Assembly (NCBI RefSeq): GCF_024594815.1 | Contig: NZ_JANJOU010000008.1 | Coordinates: 62,001-126,000 of the forward strand | Length of the DNA: 64,000 bases | From: Roseomonas populi | GTDB taxonomy: Bacteria > Pseudomonadota > Alphaproteobacteria > Acetobacterales > Acetobacteraceae | Direction: 5' to 3' | The notes under the pieces: model-generated | The model's input: the letters and a program-made list of their open reading frames with translations, nothing else | What the model was told of the DNA's origin: nothing | The model's database searches: none | Shown: positions 16,375-23,916 of the stretch, piece by piece | Layout: every line of letters begins with the position of its first letter | Position numbering within the stretch: the stretch's first letter is position 1 | Made by a program: the position numbers and the translations under genes

Positions 16375-17358
16375 CTACTCCGGCTGGATCCCTGCCGTTT
16401 CCATGATGCCGCGGAAGCGGTCCATGTCCGCCCTGAAGCGGTCCCGGAAGGCATCCGGCGTGCCGCCCACGGGTTGGACTCCCAGCTCCATCAGCCGGGT
16501 GCGCACCGCCTCGTTCGAGAGGGCCTCGTTGATGGTGGCGTTGAGGCGCGCCACGACGGGCTCCGGCATCCGTGCGGGCCCGAGGACGCCGATGAGGACG
16601 GAGGGCGCGCTGTAGCCCTCCAGCGTCTCGCCGATCGTCGGCACGCCCGGGGCGACCGTGGCCCGCTCCGCGTCCATGAGGCCGAGGATCTTCACCTGCT
16701 TGCCCCGTGCCGCCTCCAGCGCGGTGGAGAGGGTGCCGAAGGCGAGCGGCACATGGCCGCCGATGAGCGCCGTCATCGCCTCTCCGCCGCCGCGGAAGGG
16801 CACGTGCACGAAGGGCAGGCCGGTGCGCTGGCGCAGCAGCGCAACGCCGAGGTGGTGGTGGGAGCCCACGCCGGAACTGCCGACCTGCAGGTTGTCCTGG
16901 CTGCGTCTGGCATAGTCCAGCAGCTCCGCGACGTTGGAGGCGGGCACGGAGGGATGCGCCATGAAGGCGGTGGGCGCGCTGGCCGCGAGGACGACGTAGC
17001 TGAAGTCGCGGAACGGGTCGTAGGAGACGTTGCGGTTGAACAGCGAGATGAGGCCGTGCGTCGCGTTCAGCGCGATCTCCAGCGTGTAGCCGTCCGGCTT
17101 CTGCCGGGCGACGTACTCGGAGCCGAGCATGCCCCCCGCGCCGGCGCGGTTCTCCACGACAACAGGCACGCCCAGCGCCTCCGACATGCGCTGCGCGAGC
17201 GGGCGGCCGACCAGGTCGGTGGAGGCGCCGGGCGGGAACGGGATGACGAGGGTGATCGGCTTGGCCGGGTATCGTTCCTGCGCCCACACCCTGGCCGGAC
17301 CGGCCGTGAGCGCCGCCCCGGCCATGATGAGCGAGCGGCGCGACGTGCTGAACGGCAT
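16375..17358 (-). CDS. Bug/TctC-family receptor
   Basis: A 327-residue periplasmic receptor. A signal peptide spans about residues 1-25 (MPFSTSRRSLIMAGAALTAG), including a twin-arginine-like SRRSLIM. Mature hallmarks are YPAKPITLVIPFPPGASTD, VVENRAGAGGMLG, QVGSSGVGSHHHLGVALL and ATVAPGVPTIGETLEG. The ATG at 17358 has GGGAG 7-8 bases upstream; the longer open frame to 17421 is basic and non-homologous. A good promoter lies 53-80 bases upstream with a GTTG-N6-CAAC palindrome beside it, the same motif seen near the neighbouring SDR and IclR genes. It probably captures the substrate for the IclR-linked CoA pathway. Confidence 0.85.
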   Translation of the reverse strand: MPFSTSRRSLIMAGAALTAGPARVWAQERYPAKPITLVIPFPPGASTDLVGRPLAQRMSEALGVPVVVENRAGAGGMLGSEYVARQKPDGYTLEIALNATHGLISLFNRNVSYDPFRDFSYVVLAASAPTAFMAHPSVPASNVAELLDYARRSQDNLQVGSSGVGSHHHLGVALLRQRTGLPFVHVPFRGGGEAMTALIGGHVPLAFGTLSTALEAARGKQVKILGLMDAERATVAPGVPTIGETLEGYSAPSVLIGVLGPARMPEPVVARLNATINEALSNEAVRTRLMELGVQPVGGTPDAFRDRFRADMDRFRGIMETAGIQPE

Positions 17359-17410
17359 GGTTTGGCTCCCGGCCCGTTTCCGGCGCGCTCTCTGGCGCGT
17401 CCCCCAGCGG

Positions 17411-17438
17411 AGCCTAGGCACTGAGGTTAGGATGTCAA
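17411..17438 (-). promoter_or_regulatory. Predicted promoter of the Bug receptor gene
   Basis: On the minus strand TTGACA (17433-17438) is followed after 16 bases by TAGGCT (17411-17416). The adjacent palindrome at 17446-17459 lies just upstream of the -35 box, a position typical of activator binding. Confidence 0.5.
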
Positions 17439-17445
17439 ACCGATT

Positions 17446-17459
17446 GTTGGCCCACCAAC
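17446..17459. promoter_or_regulatory. Candidate IclR site 1 (GTTGG-N4-CCAAC)
   Basis: GTTGGCCCACCAAC is a 14-base palindrome with 5-base arms. Two relatives with the spacing GTTG-N6-CAAC occur upstream of the SDR gene (18290-18303) and in the IclR/MmgE divergent region (19280-19293). IclR regulators bind short palindromes of about this size. Confidence 0.45.
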
Positions 17460-17474
17460 AGTAATCCTTCGGGT

Positions 17475-18245
17475 TCAGGCCATCAGGTAGCCGCCGTTCA
17501 CATGGATCACCTGGCCGGAGACGTAGCCACCGGCATCGCTGGCAAGGAACAGGCAGGCCCCGGCCACCTCGTCCACGCCGCCGTAGCGCCCGAGGGGGAC
17601 CCCGGCGCGCACCTGCTCCCGCTCCTGGTGGACGTACTGGGTCCAGTCACGCTCCGTGTCGATCGGGCCCGGGGCGACGGTGTTGGCGGTGATGCCCTGC
17701 GGCCCGAACTCGCGGGCGATGGCCTTGGCCAGCCCGTGCATGCCGGCCTTCGCCGTCACGTTGTGGGCGCGGTGGGTGACATTGCCGAAGAAGCCGTCCA
17801 TCCCGGAGATGTGGATCAGCCGCCCCCGGCCGCGGGCGATCATGTGCGGCAGCGCCGCGCGGGCGAGGAAGAAGGTGGAGGAGAGGTTGGTCCGGATCAC
17901 CCGGTCCCAGTCCTCCAGGCTGATGTCCAGGAAGGCCTGATAGGGCCGGACCGAGACGTTCGAGACGGTGATGTCCAGCCCGCCGAACCGTTCCACCGTC
18001 TCCGCCACCATCGCCGAGACGGCGGCGGGGTCCGAGACGTCGGCGAGGACCGCGATCGCCTCCCCGCCGCGCTCCCGGATGCCGGCGGCCACGGCCTCGA
18101 TGGCGTCGCGGTCCTTGTGGCCGTTCACCACCACCCGGGCACCGGCGGCCGCGTAGGCCTCGGCCACCGCGCGGCCGATGTTGCGGCCCGAGCCGGTGAC
18201 GAGGGCGACGCGCCCTTCCAGGCTGAAATCGGCGTTCGTCAGCAT
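17475..18245 (-). CDS. SDR-fold protein lacking the catalytic tyrosine
   Basis: A 256-residue protein of classical SDR length. TGSGRNIG binds NAD(P) and HVNGGYLMA ends the chain. Two active-site motifs are altered: the usual NNAG is SNVS, and YxxxK reads NVTAK, so Asn162 replaces Tyr while Lys166 and a Ser near residue 147 (ISGMDG) remain. Relatives with HNVT-KAG exist as a subgroup, so this is probably a real lineage and not an error. It may catalyse by another residue, use a different chemistry, or have a non-enzymatic role. It sits between the Bug receptor and the IclR gene, all on the minus strand, with its own candidate IclR site upstream. Confidence 0.8.
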   Translation of the reverse strand: MLTNADFSLEGRVALVTGSGRNIGRAVAEAYAAAGARVVVNGHKDRDAIEAVAAGIRERGGEAIAVLADVSDPAAVSAMVAETVERFGGLDITVSNVSVRPYQAFLDISLEDWDRVIRTNLSSTFFLARAALPHMIARGRGRLIHISGMDGFFGNVTHRAHNVTAKAGMHGLAKAIAREFGPQGITANTVAPGPIDTERDWTQYVHQEREQVRAGVPLGRYGGVDEVAGACLFLASDAGGYVSGQVIHVNGGYLMA

Positions 18246-18289
18246 CGTTCCTCCCGCGCCGGCCCGTTCCGCGGGCCGATTGCCTGGAA

Positions 18290-18303
18290 GTTGGCCCCTC
18301 AAC
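18290..18303. promoter_or_regulatory. Candidate IclR site 2 (GTTG-N6-CAAC)
   Basis: GTTGGCCCCTCAAC lies 45 bases upstream of the SDR start. A further palindrome GTTTGTCAAAC is at 18310-18320 and includes TTGACA on the minus strand, a possible -35 box. The grouping of palindromes matches the other two sites of this cluster. Confidence 0.4.
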
Positions 18304-18351
18304 AGAGGTGTTTGTCAAACAACGCTGCCCGGGATGGACCGGCGGCGGCGG

Positions 18352-19176
18352 TCAGCCGCCCTGGAAACCGAGTTGCCGGGAGACGGAGGACGCCGCCTCC
18401 AGCACCGCGCCGCGCAGCGCCTCCTCTCCGCCGAAGCGCTCCAGCAGGGCCGCCGGGCCCACCACGTTCACGGCGCCAGCGGCCTTGCCCGCGCCGTCCC
18501 GCACCACGCAGGCAAAGGTCATCAGCCCGGGATCGAGGATGGAGCCGCGGAAGACGTAGCCGCGGGCCCGGTCCTCCGCCGCCTGCTCCGCCAGCGCCTC
18601 GAAGGAGGAGGGCGGCGGCACGTCACGGCTCTCGCGGCGAAGGACGCCGTAGATCCTGCGGAGTTCTGCCTCGTCCAGGCAGGCCAGCAAAGCGCGACCG
18701 CTGGCGGTGATGTGGCAGGGCAGCCGCGTGCCGACCTGCAGGTTGCTCACCAGCGCCACGGGCGGCGCCACGCGGGCGAGGTAGACCACCTGCCACCCGT
18801 CCAGCACGACAAGGTGTGTCGCGGCGGATGTCAGGCTGCTCAACTGTTGCAGAGCTGGGCCGGCAAGGCCCGTCAGCGGCTGGGAGTTGAGGTAGTCGAA
18901 CCCCAGCGTCAGCACGTGCGCGGTCAGCCGATAGCGCCGCGTCGCCGCGTCCCGGATGATGAACCCGTCCTTTTCCAGCGTGTAGGCGAGGCGATAGGCG
19001 GCAGAGCGGGTGATCCCGAGGCCGGCGGCGAGCTCCTGCAGCGTCTGCGCGGGGCGCTGCCGGCTGAAAAGCTGGAGAAGGGCCAGGCCGCGCGACAGGC
19101 TGGGCACGATGTAGCGGGGATCGACCTCCTCGCCGCCTTCCGCGCCCTCGGGCCGCGCGAAGCCGTCATCTCCCAT
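18352..19176 (-). CDS. IclR-family transcriptional regulator
   Basis: A 274-residue regulator. The N-terminal winged helix-turn-helix (about residues 23-80: IVPSLSRGLALLQLFSRQRP, then ELAAGLGITRSAAYRLAYTL) is followed by the GAF-like IclR effector domain (LPCHITASGRALLACL, the conserved ligand-pocket strand, and ACVVRDGAGKAAGAVNVVG). The ATG at 19176 (MGDDGF) is a reasonable start; the open frame extends far upstream without homology. It is divergent from the MmgE/PrpD-CaiB-hydratase-dehydrogenase operon and has palindromes in the shared promoter region. It therefore probably controls that operon, itself, and the SDR and Bug genes, in response to a pathway acid or CoA ester. Confidence 0.88.
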   Translation of the reverse strand: MGDDGFARPEGAEGGEEVDPRYIVPSLSRGLALLQLFSRQRPAQTLQELAAGLGITRSAAYRLAYTLEKDGFIIRDAATRRYRLTAHVLTLGFDYLNSQPLTGLAGPALQQLSSLTSAATHLVVLDGWQVVYLARVAPPVALVSNLQVGTRLPCHITASGRALLACLDEAELRRIYGVLRRESRDVPPPSSFEALAEQAAEDRARGYVFRGSILDPGLMTFACVVRDGAGKAAGAVNVVGPAALLERFGGEEALRGAVLEAASSVSRQLGFQGG

Positions 19177-19269
19177 CCGACCGTTCCCTTGCTCCCGGGC
19201 CGGAACCTGCCGGCGCGGCAGGATACAGCCGCCGTCGCCGTCGCTCCAGCCGACCACCCGGGCTGTTCT

Positions 19270-19293
19270 CAACACATGTGTTGACAGGTCAAC
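19270..19293. promoter_or_regulatory. Overlapping palindromes in the IclR/MmgE divergent promoter
   Basis: A perfect 14-base palindrome CAACACATGTGTTG (19270-19283) overlaps GTTGACAGGTCAAC (19280-19293). The second contains TTGACA on the plus strand, a possible -35 box for the MmgE operon, so binding would control that promoter directly. The two sites share a GTTG/CAAC half-site logic with sites at 17446 and 18290. Confidence 0.55.
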
Positions 19294-19350
19294 ATTTCTA
19301 GTTCTCTCTGGCCGTGACGGGGCTGACAAGAGCCCTGGGGGGAGGTGCGC

Positions 19351-20721
19351 GTGGGCCTGACGCGGGAGATCGGCCGCTTCGTTACAGGCATGGTCGGCGA
19401 GAGGTTGCCGGAGGCGGCGCGCCCGATCATCCGCACGGGCTTTACGGACCTCCTCGGCGTCATGCTCGCCGGCTGGGACGAGCCGGCCTGCCGCGTGGTG
19501 CGGAAGGCGGTTACCGGCGACGCCGGCCGCGACTGGGCGGGGCTGCTGCGCGGCACGGTCCCGGCGCCGGAGGCCGGGCTGCTTCTCGGCACCGCCGCCC
19601 ATGTACTGGACTTCGACGACACCGGCCTGAGCGGCCATCCCAGTGCCGTGCTGGTCCCCGCGATCCTGGCCGAGGCCGCGGCGACGGGCGCCGACGGCGC
19701 GGCAATGGCCGCGGCCTACGCCGCGGGCTACGAGACCTGGGCCGAGCTGATCGGGCGGGAGGGCGACCCCCACCACGAGAAGGGCTGGCATCCCAGCGCC
19801 GTGTTCGGGGCGCTTGCCGCCGCGGCCGCCTCGGCGGTGCTGCGCCGGCTGGACGAGGACGCGGCGACCCACGCCGTCGGTATCGCCGCCTCTCTCGCCG
19901 GCGGGGTGGTCTCCAACTTCGGTTCCATGACGAAGTCCTTCCAGCTCGGCCACGCCGTGCGGTCCGGCCTGGAGGCGGCGCGGCTGGCGGAAGCGGGGCT
20001 GACCGCCTCCCCCGACGCGCTGGAGCACGGGCTGGGCCTGCTGCGCGCCCTCTCGCCGCGCGGTGCGGTGGACACCGCCTCACCCGCCGCTTTCGGCACG
20101 CGTTGGCACCTGCTGGAGCGCGGGCTGAACGTGAAGCTTTACCCTGTTTGCTACGCCGCGCACCGGGTGCTGGACGCGGTGGGCGTGTTGTGCCGGACGC
20201 AGGACGTGGATCCCGCCGCGATCGAGAGGGTGGAGCTGGAGATCGGCGTGGGCCAGGCGCGGATGCTGCGCCAGCACGCGCCCCGCACCGTGCTGGAGGC
20301 GAAGTTCAGCGCCGAGTTCGCCGCCGCCAGCATGGCGGTCGCCCGGCGCTGCGGCCCGGCGGAGCTGAGCGAGGCTTTCCTGGCCCGCCCGGAGCTGCGC
20401 GCCCTCTTCCCGCGCGTGTCGGTGAGCACGGTCGAGGGGTCTAACCCGGACGAGCCCAGCTTGGCGCCGAGCGACCGCGCGCGGATCGTGCTGACCGATG
20501 GCCGGGTGCTGGATTCCGGCCCTGTGGCCTTCCCGCGCGGGCATTTCCGCGCGCCCGCGGGGCCGGAGGAACTGATGGAGAAGTTCATGGGATGCGCAGG
20601 GCCCGTGCTGGGCGAGGCGGAGGCCGCCCGCCTCTTCGAGCGGGCGCAGGAGATCGACCGCCTGCCCGGCGTGGCAGCGCTGTTCTCCCCCGAAGCGCCC
20701 GCGCTGCGGGGTGCGGCATGA
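19351..20721 (+). CDS. MmgE/PrpD family protein
   Basis: A 456-residue protein of the MmgE/PrpD family, whose known members include 2-methylcitrate dehydratase, cis-aconitate decarboxylase and iminodisuccinate epimerase. Recognised segments are LLGVMLAGWDEPACRVVRKA, AHVLDFDDTGLSGHPSAVLV with the conserved Asp and His, GWHPSAVFGALAAAAASAVL, SFQLGHAVRSGLEAARLAE and KLYPVCYAAHRVLDAV. A GTG at 19351 lies 5 bases after GGAGG, so I prefer it over the GTG at 19345 that overlaps the ribosome site. The stop overlaps the CaiB start by four bases. It probably dehydrates or decarboxylates a branched di- or tricarboxylate in this pathway. Confidence 0.82.
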   Translation: MGLTREIGRFVTGMVGERLPEAARPIIRTGFTDLLGVMLAGWDEPACRVVRKAVTGDAGRDWAGLLRGTVPAPEAGLLLGTAAHVLDFDDTGLSGHPSAVLVPAILAEAAATGADGAAMAAAYAAGYETWAELIGREGDPHHEKGWHPSAVFGALAAAAASAVLRRLDEDAATHAVGIAASLAGGVVSNFGSMTKSFQLGHAVRSGLEAARLAEAGLTASPDALEHGLGLLRALSPRGAVDTASPAAFGTRWHLLERGLNVKLYPVCYAAHRVLDAVGVLCRTQDVDPAAIERVELEIGVGQARMLRQHAPRTVLEAKFSAEFAAASMAVARRCGPAELSEAFLARPELRALFPRVSVSTVEGSNPDEPSLAPSDRARIVLTDGRVLDSGPVAFPRGHFRAPAGPEELMEKFMGCAGPVLGEAEAARLFERAQEIDRLPGVAALFSPEAPALRGAA

Positions 20722-21875
20722 GCGCGGCGGCGCCCCTGGCGGGGCTGATGGCGGTGGAGCTGGGCACGAGCATCGCCGGCCCCTCCGCCGCGATGATCCT
20801 GGCGGAGCTGGGGGCCGAGGTGATCAAGGTCGAGCCTCCCTCGGGCGGCGACGACGCCCGGAATTGGGGTCCGCCCTTCGCCAATGGCGCCTCCACCGTC
20901 TTCAACGCGTTCAACCGCAACAAGCGCTCAGCCGCGATCGACCTGAAGGACCCGGCCCAGGTGGCGGCGCTGCGCCGCTTCATCGCGGCGGAGGTGGACA
21001 TCGTGGTGCAGAACCTGCGGCCCGGGCTGGTGGAGAAGCTCGGCCTGGACGCGGCGACCCTGCGTGCGGAGAAGCCCTCCCTCATCTACTGCCATCTCGG
21101 AGCCTTCGGCCCGGCCGGCCCGCTGAAGGACCGGCCGGGCTACGACCCGCTGATGCAGGCCTATGGCGGCATCATGGGCATCACGGGGGAGGAGGGGCGG
21201 CCGCCCGTGCGGGTCGGGCCCTCCCTCGTGGACCAGGGCTCGGGCATGTGGGGCATGATCGGGGTGCTGGCCGCGCTGCGCAGGCGCGATGCGACCGGGG
21301 AGGGCTGCGAGGTCGGCACCTCGCTCTACGAGACGGCGCTGGCCTGGGTCTCTGCGCAGGTTTCCACCTTCGGCGTTTCCGGCCGCGCGCCGCGCAAGCT
21401 GGGCACGGAGAATGCGGGCATCGCGCCCTACCGCGCCTTCCAGGCGAGCGACGGCTGGCTGGTGATCGCGGCGGGGAACGACAACCTGTTCCGCCGCTGC
21501 GCCGCCGCGCTGGGGCACCCGGAATGGGCCGATGATCCGCGCTTCCGCACCAACCCTGACCGCGTGCGCGCGCGGGAGGAGCTGAACGCGCTGGTGGAGG
21601 GCGTGGTGGCCACGCGCAGCCGGGCTGAGTGGCTTGAGGCGCTGATGGGGGCGGGCGTGCCCTGCGCCCCGGTGCTCGGCCTGGACGAGGTCTGCGCGGA
21701 GCCGCAGTTCGATGCGGTGGGAATGATGCAGCGCGCGCCGGACAGCGACCTTTCCCTGCTCGGCCTGCCGCTGCGCTTCGACGGCGAGCGCCCGGCCTTT
21801 CGATCCTCCCCGCCCGCGCTTGGCGAGGCGACGGCGCGCGTGCTCGGCACGACCCCCGCGAGGGCGGCGGAATGA
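20718..21875 (+). CDS. CaiB/BaiF family (type III) CoA transferase
   Basis: A 385-residue cytoplasmic enzyme that activates an acid by moving CoA from a donor acyl-CoA. The family N-terminus GLMAVELGTSIAGPSAAMIL leads to LGAEVIKVEPPSGGDDARNW. The catalytic Asp172 lies in SLVDQGSGMWGMIGVLAAL, and the C-terminal segments GVPCAPVLGLDEV and PPALGEATARVLG complete the fold. Length is normal. Coupled by 4-base overlaps (ATGA) to the MmgE gene before and the hydratase after. It most likely supplies the CoA ester used by the hydratase and acyl-CoA dehydrogenase in the same operon; succinyl-CoA is a common donor for this family. Confidence 0.9.
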   Translation: MSAAAPLAGLMAVELGTSIAGPSAAMILAELGAEVIKVEPPSGGDDARNWGPPFANGASTVFNAFNRNKRSAAIDLKDPAQVAALRRFIAAEVDIVVQNLRPGLVEKLGLDAATLRAEKPSLIYCHLGAFGPAGPLKDRPGYDPLMQAYGGIMGITGEEGRPPVRVGPSLVDQGSGMWGMIGVLAALRRRDATGEGCEVGTSLYETALAWVSAQVSTFGVSGRAPRKLGTENAGIAPYRAFQASDGWLVIAAGNDNLFRRCAAALGHPEWADDPRFRTNPDRVRAREELNALVEGVVATRSRAEWLEALMGAGVPCAPVLGLDEVCAEPQFDAVGMMQRAPDSDLSLLGLPLRFDGERPAFRSSPPALGEATARVLGTTPARAAE

Positions 21876-22672
21876 GCGCGGCGCGGAGCTGGCGCCGCCT
21901 GGCGGTGGAGGAGGCGGAGCCCGGCCTTCTCATCGTGCGCTTCAACCGGCCGGAGGTGCGGAACGCCATCGACACGGCGACGATGGAGGACCTGCGGGAG
22001 CTGTTCGGTCCGCTCGCTTTCACCCCCGGCGGCCTGCGCTGCATCGTGCTGACGGGCACGGGCGACAAGGCCTTCTGCGCCGGTGGCGACCTGAAGGAGC
22101 GCCAGGGCATGAGTGACGAGGAGTGGCGGCTGCAGCACGCCATCGCCGAGGAGAGCGCCTATGCCGTCCTCAACTCCTCCGTACCGGTGATCGCCGCGGT
22201 TAACGGCGCGGCCTTCGGGGGCGGCTGCGAGCTCGCGCTCTGCTGCGACTTCATCTACGCCGCCAGCACCGCCAGCTTCGCCCTGCCGGAGGTGACGCGC
22301 GGCATCATGCCCGGTGCGGGAGGCACGCAGAACCTGCCGCGCGCCGTGGGCGAGCGGCGCGCGAAGGAGCTGCTGATGACTGGCCGCCCCTTCAGCGCCG
22401 CGGAGGCGGAGCGCTGGGGCATGGTCAACGAGGTCTGCGAGCCCGAGGGGCTGATGCCGCGGGTGATGGAGGTGGCGCGGACCATCTGCGCCAACGCCCC
22501 GATCTCCGTCCGCCAGATCCGCAAGGCCGTGCACCAGGGGCTGCAGACCGACCTGACGACAGGCCTGCTGCTCGAGGTGCAGGCCTATGAGCGCACCATC
22601 CCGACCGAGGACCGGCGCGAGGGCGTGCGCGCCTTCAACGAGCGCCGGCGGCCCGTGTTCCAGGGCCGCTGA
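21872..22672 (+). CDS. Enoyl-CoA hydratase/isomerase family protein
   Basis: A 266-residue crotonase-fold enzyme. The first oxyanion-hole strand is AFCAGGDLKE (about residues 67-76) and the second AAFGGGCELALCCD. Both catalytic glutamates of true hydratases are present at Glu120 (GGCELA) and Glu140 (LPEVTRG), supporting hydration of a 2-enoyl-CoA over isomerisation or hydrolysis. It overlaps the CaiB stop by four bases and precedes the acyl-CoA dehydrogenase by 14 bases. The N-terminal SAARSWRRLAVEEAEPG is slightly longer than usual. Its substrate should be the unsaturated CoA ester made by the dehydrogenase. Confidence 0.88.
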   Translation: MSAARSWRRLAVEEAEPGLLIVRFNRPEVRNAIDTATMEDLRELFGPLAFTPGGLRCIVLTGTGDKAFCAGGDLKERQGMSDEEWRLQHAIAEESAYAVLNSSVPVIAAVNGAAFGGGCELALCCDFIYAASTASFALPEVTRGIMPGAGGTQNLPRAVGERRAKELLMTGRPFSAAEAERWGMVNEVCEPEGLMPRVMEVARTICANAPISVRQIRKAVHQGLQTDLTTGLLLEVQAYERTIPTEDRREGVRAFNERRRPVFQGR

Positions 22673-22686
22673 AGAGGAGACGCGGC

Positions 22687-23880
22687 ATGAACCACATCGA
22701 TCCCGCCCTGGCGGGCGCCAGCGTCGAGCTGGGCGAGGACTTCGCCGACATCCGCGAGGGCGTGCGCGCCGTGTGCAAGGGCTTCCCCGGCGCCTACTGG
22801 CGGGAGCTGGAGCGGACGGACGGCTACGCCGAGGAGTTCGTGCGCGCGATGAGCGATGCCGGATACCTCGGTGCCCTGATCCCCGAGGAGTACGGCGGCG
22901 CCGGCCTGCCGCTGCGCGCGGGCTGCGTCATCCTGGAGGAGGTGCACGCCGCCGGCTGCTCGGCCGCCGCCTGCCACGCGCAGATGTACATGATGAAGGC
23001 GCTGCTGCGGCACGGCACCGAGCAGCAGAAGCAGAAGTACCTGCCGGGCATCGCCACGGGCGAGATCCGGTTCCAGGCCTTCGGCGTGACCGAACCGACC
23101 ACGGGGTCCGAGACGCTGAAGCTGCGCACCCGCGCCGTGCGCGACAACGAGGGATACGTCATCAACGGCCAGAAGATCTGGACTTCCCGCGCGCACAAGT
23201 CCGACCTGATGATGCTACTGGTCCGCACCACGCCGCTGGAAGAGGTGAAGAAGCGCACCGAGGGGCTTTCCGTGCTGCTGGTGGACATGCGGGAGGCCGT
23301 GGGCAGCGGCCTGACCATGCGCCGCATCGAGACCATGGTGAACCACCAGACCAACGAGGTCTTCTTCGACAACCTGCGCGTTCCCGCCGACGCGCTGATC
23401 GGCGAGGAGGGACAGGGCTTCCGCTACATCCTGGACGGCATGAATGCGGAGCGGATCCTCACCGCATCCGAATCCATCGGCGACTGCCGCTACTTCGCGC
23501 GCCGCTCGGTGGACTACGCGAAGGACCGGGTGGTGTTCGGCCGGCCGATCGGACAGAACCAGGGCGTGCAGTTCCCCATCGCGCGCGCCTATGCCGAATA
23601 CCGCGCGGCGGAGATGCTGACGCGCGCGGCGGCTGCGCTCTACGAGGCCGGCAAGCCCTGCGGCGAGGAGGCGAACATCGCCAAGCTGCTCTCGGCCGAG
23701 GCGGCCTGGAACGCGGCCGAGGCCTGCATGCAGACCCATGGCGGCTTCGCCGCCGCCACCGAGTTCGACATCGAGCGGAAGTGGCGGGACTGCAGGCTGC
23801 AACGCATCGCGCCGATCTCCACCAACCTGATCCTGGCCTTCATCGGGCAGAATGTACTGGGGATGCCGAAGTCCTACTAA
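22687..23880 (+). CDS. Acyl-CoA dehydrogenase
   Basis: A 397-residue FAD-dependent dehydrogenase with helical N-domain, beta middle domain (FQAFGVTEPTTGSETLKL, INGQKIWTSRAH) and helical C-domain (GRPIGQNQGVQFPIARAYAE). The C-terminal active-site segment MQTHGGFAAATEFDIERKWR places the catalytic base at Glu359. The Shine-Dalgarno GAAGAGGAG precedes the ATG at 22687. It is the last gene of the operon that begins with MmgE. It oxidises the CoA thioester and passes electrons to electron-transfer flavoprotein. Substrate size cannot be read with confidence, but the company of a CaiB enzyme suggests a short or branched dicarboxylic acyl-CoA. Confidence 0.9.
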   Translation: MNHIDPALAGASVELGEDFADIREGVRAVCKGFPGAYWRELERTDGYAEEFVRAMSDAGYLGALIPEEYGGAGLPLRAGCVILEEVHAAGCSAAACHAQMYMMKALLRHGTEQQKQKYLPGIATGEIRFQAFGVTEPTTGSETLKLRTRAVRDNEGYVINGQKIWTSRAHKSDLMMLLVRTTPLEEVKKRTEGLSVLLVDMREAVGSGLTMRRIETMVNHQTNEVFFDNLRVPADALIGEEGQGFRYILDGMNAERILTASESIGDCRYFARRSVDYAKDRVVFGRPIGQNQGVQFPIARAYAEYRAAEMLTRAAAALYEAGKPCGEEANIAKLLSAEAAWNAAEACMQTHGGFAAATEFDIERKWRDCRLQRIAPISTNLILAFIGQNVLGMPKSY

Positions 23881-23916
23881 CAGCCTGCTGCAATAGGTCT
23901 GGCCGCTGAGCGGCGG

